Source: Marinobacterium_A aestuariivivens (GTDB taxonomy: Bacteria; Pseudomonadota; Gammaproteobacteria; Pseudomonadales; Balneatricaceae). From it: a DNA stretch of 64,000 bases. A model generated the notes under the pieces. That model did no database searches. It worked only from the letters and a program-made list of their open reading frames with translations, and had not been told where the DNA came from. A program made the position numbers and the translations under genes. Where the stretch lies: positions 5,580,001 through 5,644,000 of the forward strand of contig NZ_JBHSWE010000001.1 in NCBI RefSeq assembly GCF_042661465.1, in the 5' to 3' direction. Below, piece after piece: positions 36,963 through 45,594 of the stretch; position 1 is the stretch's first letter, and each line of letters starts with the position of its first letter.

Positions 36963-37643
36963 TCAGTCCTGCTTTTCCATTAACTGTTCGAGCATCTGCT
37001 GCATCAGGTCCAGCCGCTTGTCCATCTGCCGGAAGGCTTCCAGCATAGCGGCCTGCCCCTGCTGCCCCATCATCGGCATCGCGCCCTTGCCCATCATGCC
37101 CATGCCGCCGCCCATCATGCCCATTCCTCCGCCTTGCTGCATTCCGCGCATCATGCCCATCGCTTCCTGCATCTGGCGGCGGTGTTCTTTCATCAGCTCC
37201 ATGCGCTTGGCGGGGTCCTCGGTATTGATGATCTCGTCCATCCCGGCCTGCATATCCTGCATGCGCTGCATCATCGGCATCATCCCGGACTGGCCGCCCA
37301 TCATCCCCATGCCGCCCTGGTTGGCGCCCATCATGCCCATGCCGCCGCCCATCATGCCCATGCCGCCGGGGGCGGCGCCCATCATGGACCGGGTTTCTTG
37401 CATCGCCTGGCGATGCTCCTCCATCAACTGGCGACGCTGGGCCGGATCGGCGGTCTCGGCCAGGCGGTCGACAATCGACTGCATCCGGTCGAGCCGTTGC
37501 TCCATCGGCGACGGCATCGCGGTGGCGTCGCCTGATACCGCGGCATCCGGATGATGGGCCTGGTGCTCCTGATCCTGCTGTGCCAGCGCCAGCGGGGCGG
37601 CCAGCGACAGGGCCAAAGTGAGGACAACTGAAGGTGCTTTCAT
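36963..37643 (-). CDS. Met/Gly-rich secreted protein, probable copper binder
   Basis: A 226-residue protein with a signal peptide (MKAPSVVLTLALSLAAPLALA) and an early His motif (EHQAHHPDA). Two stretches of GGMGMMGGGMGMMG repeats (about residues 92-125 and 170-195) alternate with helical segments (QRMQDMQAGMDEII, LMKEHRRQMQEAMGMM). Methionine makes up roughly a quarter of the sequence, as in periplasmic Cu(I)-binding proteins. Location downstream of the copper-efflux operon supports copper sequestration. Low complexity prevents a firm family call. Confidence 0.7.
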   Translation of the reverse strand: MKAPSVVLTLALSLAAPLALAQQDQEHQAHHPDAAVSGDATAMPSPMEQRLDRMQSIVDRLAETADPAQRRQLMEEHRQAMQETRSMMGAAPGGMGMMGGGMGMMGANQGGMGMMGGQSGMMPMMQRMQDMQAGMDEIINTEDPAKRMELMKEHRRQMQEAMGMMRGMQQGGGMGMMGGGMGMMGKGAMPMMGQQGQAAMLEAFRQMDKRLDLMQQMLEQLMEKQD

Positions 37644-37783
37644 CTTTTGTGCTCCTGATAGATATCGTCTGTTTCCGTGCAGTTTTGTGTCGGGTTATTA
37701 CTGGTGCAGCATGCTGTCATTATGGTTTTCGTTATTTCCCCGACGGGGCCTTGTTACAGCAATGAGGTTCGTGTCTGGCATTG

Positions 37784-38086
37784 TCACGGATGTTCTGGTC
37801 GGTAAAGCGGTACCAATGCGCTCGGAGATTCGCCCACCAGCCCCGCTCGAACTTCCCCCTGTGCGCGCACTATTTCCCTGACCTCCCCGATCTGCAGTTG
37901 CGAGGCGTCATACTGGATATCGAGCCGACGGGATTCGGGATCGAACATGACAGCAGCGACACCGGGCTGCAGCTGAATCTGCTGGACGATAGCGCTGGCG
38001 ATCGTCTCTGCCGGCCGCTGGAGTATTAGATGGCGTTTCACCCGAAAGGCTGCATGGACGTCGGACCTGTGGGCTGTATCTGACAT
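37784..38086 (-). CDS. Small protein with HMA-like fold
   Basis: A 100-residue frame: HLILQRPAETIASAIVQQIQLQPGV, AAVMFDPESRRLDIQYDASQL, QIGEVREIVRAQG. The order of strand and helix resembles heavy-metal-associated (HMA) domains, but the CxxC is absent. It starts 23 bp after the methyltransferase gene on the same strand, at the end of the copper operon. It may be a degenerate chaperone. The assignment is tentative. Confidence 0.55.
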   Translation of the reverse strand: MSDTAHRSDVHAAFRVKRHLILQRPAETIASAIVQQIQLQPGVAAVMFDPESRRLDIQYDASQLQIGEVREIVRAQGEVRAGLVGESPSALVPLYRPEHP

Positions 38087-38109
38087 GGAAAATCTCCGCT
38101 ATGGCTTGA

Positions 38110-38778
38110 TCAGGGTTTTCGATGCCCGGACACCTTCGGCCGCTGTGGCCGAAGCCTGGGTATGAAGGCGGGCGTACTCGCCCGGTAGCGGCGGTATTCA
38201 TCGCCGAACTCACGAATCACCTGTGCTTCCTCACGCTTCGCAAGTCGAAGGTAAATCACCAGCAGTATCGGAAACATGATCAGGGTCAGGAGCGTCGGCC
38301 ATTGCAACAGAAAACCGAACATGATCAGGATGAATCCCACATACTGGGGGTGACGCATCCGTGCATAGAGTCCGGTCATGGCGAGACGATTTTCCTGCTG
38401 TGCTCGATGCAGGACGTTCCAGGCTGAGGCAAGCATAAGAAAGCCGCCTATGATCAGCAGGTTGCTGGCGATATGGAGAGGATCGAAATGCGGATTACCC
38501 TCCATTCCCAGCAGCGTATGCCAGAGATGACCGCTGTCGTGAGCGAAGACGTCGAGTTCGGGATAGCGACTCTGCAACCAACCCGAAAGCAGATAGATGG
38601 TGAGCGGAAAACCGTACATCTCGGTAAAAAGCGCCACCACGAAGGCCGAAAATGCGCCAAGGCTGCGCCAGTCGAGGCTGGTACGCGGCTTGACGAAGCT
38701 GAAGGCGAAGAAGATGAAGACCGCCGAGTTAAACAGCACCAGGGTCCATAATCCATACGCATCGTGTTCCGCCATCAC
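38110..38778 (-). CDS. Isoprenylcysteine methyltransferase-like membrane protein
   Basis: A 222-residue protein with five or six membrane helices and the C-terminal ICMT/PEMT motif GLYARMRHPQYVGFILIMFGFLLQWPTL followed by EEAQVIREFGDEYRRYRA. Bacterial members are widespread beside metal-resistance genes but their substrate is unknown; they are not expected to act on prenylated proteins. It follows the DUF2933 gene by about 50 bp in the same direction. Confidence 0.8.
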   Translation of the reverse strand: MMAEHDAYGLWTLVLFNSAVFIFFAFSFVKPRTSLDWRSLGAFSAFVVALFTEMYGFPLTIYLLSGWLQSRYPELDVFAHDSGHLWHTLLGMEGNPHFDPLHIASNLLIIGGFLMLASAWNVLHRAQQENRLAMTGLYARMRHPQYVGFILIMFGFLLQWPTLLTLIMFPILLVIYLRLAKREEAQVIREFGDEYRRYRASTPAFIPRLRPQRPKVSGHRKP

Positions 38779-38827
38779 TTCGCTCCCGCTGGCACTTCGC
38801 CCCTCTCAACAGGGGCGAGTTCCATGC

Positions 38828-39045
38828 TCATCGTCCATCGTCGTCGTGGCGATGGGAGCTGTGGCCATGACCGTGATTCATGAACAGGTGCATCAGCGGA
38901 CAGGCCAGCAAGATCAGGTATGGTGCCCACTCCACCAGATGCTGGCGATGCTCCACCACCAGCAGGTAACCAAGGATGGCAACCGCACCGAGGGCAACGA
39001 CACCCCGGCTGCTCATCCAGAATGAAGGGGTCTTTCATCGTTCAT
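38828..39045 (-). CDS. DUF2933 small membrane protein
   Basis: A 72-residue protein with two hydrophobic segments and a His-rich end: VALGAVAILGYLLVVEHRQH, YLILLACPLMHLFMNHGHGH. The ATG at 39045 (with GGAG upstream) opens a frame that needs one extra C in CCCC to read MNDERPPSFWMSSRGVVALG; otherwise only the internal ATG at 39016 is available. It overlaps the end of the cupredoxin gene. DUF2933 proteins commonly accompany copper-export operons. HGHGHSSHRHDDD may bind metal. Confidence 0.75.
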
Positions 39046-39421
39046 GATTCATCTCCTGGTTTTCGGCGACGACCAGTTCGCCACGGTACATCTTCATCTG
39101 GCAGGTGAAGGCGTAGGTACCGGCCTCCGCGACCTTCAGGCTGATCTCCTTCGGTTTGCCGACCGGCAGTTCCTCGCTAATATCGAGGCCGTCGAAGATC
39201 ACCATGGCGGCACAGGGACTCGGGTCCTTGCGCAGGAACCGCAGCACCGCCGTCTCGTTCGGTTTGATCCGTACCCGGCTGGGACTGTAGACCCCATCCT
39301 CGACGGTAATTGCAACTGCGCCGTGGTTGGCCTGTGTCGCCGTGCCAGGCCGGTAGAGCCAGAACCACCAGACGATCAGGGCAATCAGTGCAATACCAAC
39401 CAGATTCACCAGAATACTCAT
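39035..39421 (-). CDS. Membrane-anchored cupredoxin-domain protein
   Basis: A 128-residue protein with one N-terminal helix (VNLVGIALIALIVWWFWLY) and a cupredoxin domain (AITVEDGVYSPSRVRIKPNE, RKDPSPCAAMVIF, TYAFTCQMKMYRGELVV). It has Cys and Met ligands but no clear C-terminal His after the Cys, so the site is atypical. It overlaps the ATPase stop (ATGA) and is likely made with it. A periplasmic copper acceptor for the pump is a reasonable guess. Confidence 0.8.
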   Translation of the reverse strand: MSILVNLVGIALIALIVWWFWLYRPGTATQANHGAVAITVEDGVYSPSRVRIKPNETAVLRFLRKDPSPCAAMVIFDGLDISEELPVGKPKEISLKVAEAGTYAFTCQMKMYRGELVVAENQEMNHER

Positions 39422-41715
39422 GCGGACTCCTCCTGCGGCTTGAACAGGCGCAGACGATTGGCGTTGGTGACGACGGTGACCGACGAGAACGCCATGGCGG
39501 CGCCGGCGATCACCGGGTTGAGCAGGATGCCGACGAAGGGGTAGAGCACGCCGGCGGCAAAGGGGATGCCCAGCACGTTGTAGACGAAGGCACCGAAGAG
39601 GTTCTGCTTGATATTGCGCAGCGTCGCCTTGGAAATGGCGATCGCATCGGCGATACCGTGCAGCGAACCGCGCATCAGGGTGACATCGGCACTCTCGATC
39701 GCCACATCGGTGCCGGTGCCGATGGCGAAACCGACGTCGGCCTGGGCCAGAGCCGGCGCATCGTTGATGCCGTCACCGACCATGCCGACGAGCTTGCCCT
39801 GCTGCTGCAGCTGCGCGACCTTGTTCTGCTTGTCGTCCGGCAGCACCTCGGCGAAGTAATGCCTGATACCGACCTTGTCCGCGACCGCCTTCGCCGTGGC
39901 CTCGTTGTCGCCGGTGATCATCACCACCTCGAGCCCCAGCTTCTGCAGCCGGCGGATGGCGGCGACCGAATCCTCCTTGACCGGATCCGCCACCGCGATG
40001 ATGCCGGCGGCCCTGCCGTCCACGGCCAGATACATCGGCGTACGGGCCTGGGCAGCCAGCTCCTGGGCCCTGGTACGCAGGTCACCCAGGTCGACCTCGC
40101 GATCCTGCATCAGCTTGTAGTTGCCGAACAGCAGCGCACGGCCCTTTACCGATCCTTCGACGCCGTGGCCGGCGATCGCATTGAAGCCCTCGAGGGAATC
40201 CAGGGTCAGCTCACGCGCCTGGGCCGACTCGACGATTGCCTGGGCCAGCGGGTGTTCGGAGCCGGCCTCGAGACTGGCCGCGAGCTTCAGCAGCTCCTCG
40301 TCGCCGAAGCCGTTGCGGCTGACCACCTCGGTCACTTCCGGGTGACCGGCGGTAATGGTGCCGGTCTTGTCGAGCACCATGGTATGCAGCTTGCTGGCCT
40401 GCTGCAGCGCCCCGCCATTGCGGATCAGCACACCCGCTTCGGCTGCCTTGCCGACGCCGACCATCACCGACATCGGCGTCGCCAGCCCGAGTGCACAGGG
40501 ACAGGCGATGATCAATACCGTGGTCGCCGTGACCAGCATGTAGGCGACCTGGGGTACAGGTCCGAAGTTGTACCAGACCAGGGCCGACAGCACCGAAATG
40601 ATCATGACGACAGGCACGAACACCGACGAGATGGTGTCGGCCAGCCGGCCGATCGGCGGCCGGGAATTCTGCGCCTGCTTGACCATCGCGATGATCTGGG
40701 CCAGCGCCGTCTCCTTGCCGACCCGGGTGGCGCGGTAGAGGATCGAGCCGGATTTGTTGAGGGTGCCGCCGACCACCTCGTCGCCGGCATCCTTCTCCAC
40801 CGGCATCGGCTCGCCGGTCAGCATCGACTCGTCGATGCTGGTGTGGCCTTCGGTCACGACGCCGTCGACCGGAACCTTTTCACCGGGCCGGACGCGGATG
40901 ATATCGTCGATCTGCACCGCCTCGATCGGAATGTCCTTTTCTTCGCCCTTGCGCACCACCCGCGCCGTCTTGGCCTGCAGGCCGAGCAGCCGCTTGATCG
41001 CCTGGGAGGTACGACCGCGGGCCCGGATCTCGAGCGCAAGACCGAGGTCGATCAGGCCGATGATCATCGCCGTCGCCTCGAAGTAGACGTGCCGCGCCAG
41101 CTCCGGCACGATGCCGGGTGCGATCACCACCACCATCGAATAGAGCCAGGCGGTCCCGGTACCCAGCGCTATCAGCGTATCCATGTTCGCACTGTGGGCC
41201 TTGAACGACTTCCAGGCGCCGGTATAGAAGTGACTGCCGGCGAAGACCATCACGCCCAGGGTAACGAGGCCGATCAGCAACCAGAACAGCCGCTCGCCGG
41301 TGGTCACGACGTTCATCTCGCCGCCGAGTACGCCATAGGCCATCAGCGGTACACCGAGGGCCAGGGCGATGGCCATTTCCTTCAACAGCTTGCGGTAGTA
41401 GGCCTCCTCGGCCTTCTCCTTTTCATCGCTGGCCTGCTCCTCGTCTGTGATCTCCGAGGCGCCATAGCCGGCAGCCTCTACGGCCTGGATCAGGGACCGG
41501 GCATCGACCCGGCCGTTGACGATGGCCTCGCGCTCGGCAAGATTGAAGGTCGCCGACTCGACGCCCTCCACCCCGCTCAGGGCTTTTTCGATCGAGCGTA
41601 CGCAGCTGGCGCAGGATGCCCCCGTGACCGCCAGATGGATGCTTCCTTCGTTGCCGGCGGTTGCGTTATCGGACCGAACTGCGGATTCATGGCAATGGGG
41701 TGCCTGGTTCATCAT
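39418..41715 (-). CDS. copA: P1B-type copper-exporting ATPase
   Basis: About 765 residues. One N-terminal HMA domain with GASCASCVRSIEKAL (CxxC near residues 34-37), eight membrane segments including the CPC motif (LIIACPCALGLATP), the phosphorylation motif VLDKTGTI, the SEHPLA motif, and the hinge VGDGINDAPAL. SVTVVTNANRLRLF ends the protein. CPC and the copper-operon setting make Cu(I) the probable substrate. The start (ATG 41715 or 41712) overlaps the stop of the MerR regulator. Export is from cytoplasm to periplasm. Frame intact. Confidence 0.93.
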   Translation of the reverse strand: MMNQAPHCHESAVRSDNATAGNEGSIHLAVTGASCASCVRSIEKALSGVEGVESATFNLAEREAIVNGRVDARSLIQAVEAAGYGASEITDEEQASDEKEKAEEAYYRKLLKEMAIALALGVPLMAYGVLGGEMNVVTTGERLFWLLIGLVTLGVMVFAGSHFYTGAWKSFKAHSANMDTLIALGTGTAWLYSMVVVIAPGIVPELARHVYFEATAMIIGLIDLGLALEIRARGRTSQAIKRLLGLQAKTARVVRKGEEKDIPIEAVQIDDIIRVRPGEKVPVDGVVTEGHTSIDESMLTGEPMPVEKDAGDEVVGGTLNKSGSILYRATRVGKETALAQIIAMVKQAQNSRPPIGRLADTISSVFVPVVMIISVLSALVWYNFGPVPQVAYMLVTATTVLIIACPCALGLATPMSVMVGVGKAAEAGVLIRNGGALQQASKLHTMVLDKTGTITAGHPEVTEVVSRNGFGDEELLKLAASLEAGSEHPLAQAIVESAQARELTLDSLEGFNAIAGHGVEGSVKGRALLFGNYKLMQDREVDLGDLRTRAQELAAQARTPMYLAVDGRAAGIIAVADPVKEDSVAAIRRLQKLGLEVVMITGDNEATAKAVADKVGIRHYFAEVLPDDKQNKVAQLQQQGKLVGMVGDGINDAPALAQADVGFAIGTGTDVAIESADVTLMRGSLHGIADAIAISKATLRNIKQNLFGAFVYNVLGIPFAAGVLYPFVGILLNPVIAGAAMAFSSVTVVTNANRLRLFKPQEESA

Positions 41716-42194
41716 TGCATCTCCCTGTGGTGGCAGGCCAACCCCTTCTCTTTCTTCGGCCTGAACGTGCTGGCTTCCCGGTCTTCGCCTTCCGGGCCCC
41801 AGGTTTCGATCAGATGACAGATCATGTCCCCGCAGGGCGCCTGGTCGGGCATTTGATCCCACTGCACGAGAGCGCTCTCCATGCGCTCGAAAAGCGCCTG
41901 GGCTTCGCGTAACTGCTCGCGCATCTCGTCGACCCGCTGCACGATCAGTCCACGGACCAGCGGACAGGGCGAGTCACCGCTGTCGGCATGGTCGAGAATC
42001 TGCTGGATATCACGCAGCGTAAAACCCAGAAACTTGGCCCGCAGTGCGAAGCGCAGCCGCTCTTCATCCCGGGCGCTGTAACGGCGATAGCCGTTGTCGG
42101 CATCCTTGCGCGGTTGCAGCAGTCCTATCCGGGTGTAGTAACGCACCGTATCCGGTGCCACTTTCAGCTTTCGGGCAAGTTCGTTGACCGTCAT
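41712..42194 (-). CDS. MerR-family metal-responsive regulator
   Basis: A 160-residue MerR protein: N-terminal helix-turn-helix TVNELARKLKVAPDTVRYYTRIGLLQPRK, a long dimerisation helix, and candidate metal-binding cysteines in DSPCPLVRGL and in QAPCGDMICHLIETW. The C-terminal Cys arrangement looks more like ZntR than CueR, although the next gene is a CPC-type pump. A perfect dyad (42232-42252) sits inside its own promoter. It should activate its own transcript together with the pump, cupredoxin and downstream genes. Confidence 0.87.
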   Translation of the reverse strand: MTVNELARKLKVAPDTVRYYTRIGLLQPRKDADNGYRRYSARDEERLRFALRAKFLGFTLRDIQQILDHADSGDSPCPLVRGLIVQRVDEMREQLREAQALFERMESALVQWDQMPDQAPCGDMICHLIETWGPEGEDREASTFRPKKEKGLACHHREMQ

Positions 42195-42231
42195 TGCACT
42201 GACCTCTGTACTGGCTCATCGATATGCTAGA

Positions 42232-42252
42232 ACCTGTGAGTTGCTCACAGGT
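42232..42252 (-). promoter_or_regulatory. MerR-type operator-promoter
   Basis: Perfect arms ACCTGTGAG and CTCACAGGT are separated by 3 bp. On the minus strand TTGACC (-35) overlaps the upstream arm, and a weak -10 (TAGCAT or nearby) follows at a spacing of about 19-20 bp. That long spacing with a dyad between the boxes is the hallmark of MerR-regulated promoters. Confidence 0.8.
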
Positions 42253-42267
42253 CAAGTATAGTGCCGA

Positions 42268-42624
42268 TTATTCTGTCGATCCGGCACCGCTGCCCAAGCG
42301 GCTGACCTTCAGCCGCAGCCCGTCGATACCGACCACCCGAACGGATTCGCCACTCCTCAACGGCTCGGGCGCATCGGCTTCCCAGACTTCATTGCCAACC
42401 ATCACACGCCAATGATCGCCATTCGCCCCGACGACGACGACCCGGCTGTCGATCAGGGCTTCCGAACCGGTTATGACCGGCCGCCGCATAACCCTGATAA
42501 CGAGGACATACATCAACAGCGACAATACGAAGATAACGGTATAAATAGGTCCCGCCATACTCAGTGGCCAGACCAGGAAAACCGCCAGACCGAAGACCGG
42601 CAGAAAAAGTATCAGATGACACAT
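42268..42624 (-). CDS. NfeD-like membrane protein with OB-fold domain
   Basis: A 118-residue protein: two N-terminal helices (LILFLPVFGLAVFLVWPLS, IYTVIFVLSLLMYVLVI), then a soluble OB-fold (GSEALIDSRVVVVGANGDHWRV, GESVRVVGIDGLRLKV) as in the C-terminal part of NfeD proteins. It lies between the MerR operon and the histidine kinase gene, reading leftward. NfeD domains often partner stomatin-like or membrane-quality proteins; none is visible nearby. Function unknown. Confidence 0.7.
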   Translation of the reverse strand: MCHLILFLPVFGLAVFLVWPLSMAGPIYTVIFVLSLLMYVLVIRVMRRPVITGSEALIDSRVVVVGANGDHWRVMVGNEVWEADAPEPLRSGESVRVVGIDGLRLKVSRLGSGAGSTE

Positions 42625-42800
42625 CCGCTCGACCTCCCAGCCCGCTTCTTTACAGTAGAGGTTCTTTCCGTCCCATCATTCCAGACGTCTTTCCGATAAT
42701 TGCGCCGGCATTGATCCAGGTCAGGCATCGGCGCGACACCGGGCCCGCCTGTCCGACCGTCTGCCGGTCCCCGTATCCGCCCCGTCGCAGCACGCCGGAC

Positions 42801-44174
42801 TCAGCCTGGCTTGCGCGGCAGGCGGATAATGAAGCGAGTGCTCTGCCGGTCGGACTCGCAGCCGAGACTGCCGCCATGGGACTCGACGATGGCCCGCGTG
42901 ATCGCCAGGCCGAGCCCGGCATGGCTGCTGTGCCCTCGCGCCGTGCCGGGTCAAGCCGGTAGAAACGGTCGAAGATGCGCTCGATCTCGTCCGCAGGTAT
43001 CAGGGTGCCGGTATTGGCGACACAAAGCTCCACCGCATCCGGCCGCTCGACGATCCGGACGCTGACCGTTGCATCCCTGTTGCTGTGCCGGATGGCATTG
43101 GAGAGCAGGTTCGACAGCGCACGGCGCAGCATTGACGGATCGCCGGTGATACTGCCCTGCCCTTCGCAGGCCAGACGGATGCCCTCGTCGTCGGCCAGCA
43201 GTTCGTAATAGTCGAACAGCTGCGATACCAGTTCGCGCAGGTCGATGAACGCCTGTCCGGGCACGATCAGCGCATTGTCGGACTTGGCGATGAACAGCAT
43301 GTCCTCGACCATCTTGGCCATCCGCTGCAGCTCCTCCAGATTGGAATAGAGCGCCTCGCGATAGTCGTCGGCGCTCCTCGGGCGCGCCAGCACGACTTCG
43401 GTATGAGTGATCAGGCTGCTGATGGGCGTGCGCAGCTCATGGGCGATATCGGACGAGAAATTCGACAGGCGGATAAAGTCGTCTTCAAGGCGTGCCAGCA
43501 TCGAATTGAAGGTCTGTGCCAGCCCCTGCAGCTCTGCCGGTATATCGTCGAGCGGTATGCGCTCTTTCAGTGAACGCGACGAGATAGAGGACACGACGCC
43601 GGTGACCGACCGGACAGGGCGCAGACCGTTGCGCGCCACCAGCCAGCCCAGCCCCCAGCTGCCCAGAGCGCACAGTCCGAAGGCGATCCAGAACCAGCGC
43701 TCGGCCGTATTCAGGTAACGCTGGTGCAGGCTGTCATCCAGCCAAAGCGCGACCTTTACGTTACCAACGCCTCCCCCGAGCGTTATTTCGCGGCTCATGC
43801 CGCGATACAGACGGTCCCCCTCCTGCCACTCCCACAGGAGCTCCCCCGTTGAGACGCGGTGCCGGGGCCTCGCTGCCCTGAACATGCCGGAGCCAGATTT
43901 GATTGTCCGGACCCACTATGGTCGCCAGCAGCCGTTCATGGTGGCCGAAGAGCGCGTCGAACTCGGCCGCCCTCAGCGCGAACTGCTGTCGGCTATGGAC
44001 GTTTTGCAGCAGCTTGGCCGCGCTGTGCAGCTTGCTCTCGAGTTCCTGCTGATCAAGGGTGCGAAAATGCATCAGGCTGAGCTGTTTGAACACGGTGCCC
44101 GTCAGCAGCAGCACCGACAGCACCAGCAGCGTGAACATCAGACTCAGACGGGACGTCAGCGACAAATGCGTCAT
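42801..44174 (-). CDS. cusS: Heavy-metal sensor histidine kinase (CusS-like)
   Basis: Membrane-bound histidine kinase: N-terminal helix (RLSLMFTLLVLSVLLLTGTVF), periplasmic sensor, second helix (WFWIAFGLCALGSWGLGWLV), HAMP region, H-box (FSSDIAHELRTPISSLITH), N-box (LSNLLSNAIRHSNRD) and G-box. Two frameshifts occur. Near 43849 one G must be added (APRLNGGELLWEWQEGDR). Near 42942 one G must be added (REGHSSHAGLGLAITRAIV). The repaired end is RFIIRLPRKPG with stop at 42801-42803. Its start touches the end of the response-regulator gene. It probably senses periplasmic Cu(I) or Ag(I). Confidence 0.87.
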
Positions 44175-44854
44175 CAGGCTTCGGGCGTTTCGATGACATA
44201 ACCCATGCCGCGAACCGTCTGGATCAGCCGCGGCGAAAAGCCGTCGTCGACCTTGCTGCGCAGCCGTCGGATCGCCACCTCGATCACATTGGTATCGCTG
44301 TCGAAGTTCATGTCCCAGACCTGCGAGGCGATCAGCGACTTCGACAGGACTTCGCCACGGCGGCGCAACAGCAGCTCCAGCAGGGCGTACTCCTTGGCCG
44401 TCAACTCGATCCGTTGACCGGCGCGATACACCCGGCGCTTGATGACGTCGACGTCGAGATCGGCGATCTGCAACCGGGTCTGGGCCGGCGTGGCACTGTG
44501 ACGACGCAGCACCGACCGCACCCGCGCCAGCAACTCGGTGAACGCAAAGGGCTTGATCAGATAGTCGTCGGCCCCGAGTTCGAGCCCCTTGACCCTGTCC
44601 TCGACGCCATCGCGGGCCGTCAGGAAGATCACCGGCAGCTCGACACCGCGGGCCCTCAGGGTTCGCAACACTTCCCAGCCATCCGCTCCCGGCATCATGA
44701 CGTCGAGGATCAGCAGGCTGTAGTCGACGGTCAGCGCCTGCTGCAGGGCGTCGGTGCCGTTTTCGGTCAGGTCGACACTGAACCCGGCCTCGCGCAGCCC
44801 TTTCTGCAGGTAGGTCCCGATCTTCGGTTCATCTTCGCCCAGTAATATCTTCAT
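44174..44854 (-). CDS. cusR: Heavy-metal response regulator (CusR/CopR-like)
   Basis: A 226-residue OmpR-type regulator: receiver domain with acidic pocket GEDEPK, phosphoacceptor in LLILDVMMPGADGW, FLTARD and IKPFAF, then winged helix with IELTAKEYALLELLLRRRGE and NVIEVAIRRLRSKVDDGF. The fit with CusR/CopR is strong. The kinase gene follows it directly. The divergent intergenic region (44855-45015) contains a CopR-box-like dyad that would allow it to drive the copper genes to the right. Confidence 0.92.
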   Translation of the reverse strand: MKILLGEDEPKIGTYLQKGLREAGFSVDLTENGTDALQQALTVDYSLLILDVMMPGADGWEVLRTLRARGVELPVIFLTARDGVEDRVKGLELGADDYLIKPFAFTELLARVRSVLRRHSATPAQTRLQIADLDVDVIKRRVYRAGQRIELTAKEYALLELLLRRRGEVLSKSLIASQVWDMNFDSDTNVIEVAIRRLRSKVDDGFSPRLIQTVRGMGYVIETPEA

Positions 44855-44931
44855 CGTGCACTACAGTGAAATTGAAAGCAGCCCCATTCTGCATCGAAGT
44901 GTCCGGCGTCCGCCAGCCTGCTCACCCAAGC

Positions 44932-44946
44932 TGACAAAAATGTAAT
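44932..44946. promoter_or_regulatory. CopR/CusR-box-like dyad
   Basis: TGACAAAAATGTAAT contains half-sites TGACA and TGTAAT with a 4-bp centre, close to the cop/cus-box pattern. It lies between cusR (-) and the cupredoxin gene (+). Confidence 0.55.
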
Positions 44947-45015
44947 GCAGGCGTCAGCCTGGCGTAAGGGTCCGGCGCTTACACTTCCAGCAAAGGAACC
45001 AATGGAGAATTTACC

Positions 45016-45567
45016 ATGAGATCGATCAAGCCACTGGCATTCGCTTTGGCACTGGCCATGTCAGCCCCCTTCGTGCATGCCGAAGAAAACCAGGGTCATG
45101 GTCACGGCAGCCATGGCGGCGCCGATATCGGTCAGCCCGGAATGACAAAGGACGCGACCCGTACCGTCGAGGTCACCCTCTACGAAATGTACTACGAGCC
45201 CGAGACGATCGCTGTCAGTGCAGGAGAAACCGTGCGTTTCGTGGTCAAAAACTCGGGTGAACTGCTGCACGAGTTCAATATCGGCACCGCTGCGATGCAT
45301 GAAGCCCATCAGGACAAGATGCAGCAGATGATGGATCACGGCATGCTGACGCCAACCGGCATCAACGAGGAGATGGCCAGCATGGACCACAGCGCGATGC
45401 CCGGCATGGAGGGCATGGGCCACGACGATGCCAACAGCGTGCTGGTCGAGCCGGGCGAAACGAAGGAGCTGGTCTGGACCTTCTCCGGCGATGCCCGACT
45501 GGAATTCGCCTGTAATATCCCCGGACATTACGGTGCCGGCATGGTCGGCGAGATCGAGCAGCACTGA
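45016..45567 (+). CDS. Periplasmic cupredoxin (CopI-like)
   Basis: A 183-residue secreted protein: signal peptide (MRSIKPLAFALALAMSAPFVHA), His-rich start (NQGHGHGSHGG), and a cupredoxin fold whose ligands are His in ELLHEFNIG, then Cys, His and Met in FACNIPGHYGAGM. A Met/His loop (KMQQMMDHGM, MDHSAMPGMEGMGH) is inserted in the middle, as in CopI-type copper-tolerance cupredoxins. It is the first gene of the rightward copper cluster, with GGAG before the start. Confidence 0.88.
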   Translation: MRSIKPLAFALALAMSAPFVHAEENQGHGHGSHGGADIGQPGMTKDATRTVEVTLYEMYYEPETIAVSAGETVRFVVKNSGELLHEFNIGTAAMHEAHQDKMQQMMDHGMLTPTGINEEMASMDHSAMPGMEGMGHDDANSVLVEPGETKELVWTFSGDARLEFACNIPGHYGAGMVGEIEQH

Positions 45568-45594
45568 TCAGCGTACTCATTTCAGGACAGTTAA

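Noticed and set aside
39310..41817. An 835-codon open frame opposite the P-type ATPase
   Set aside because: High-GC antisense of a well-supported ATPase gene; no family features.
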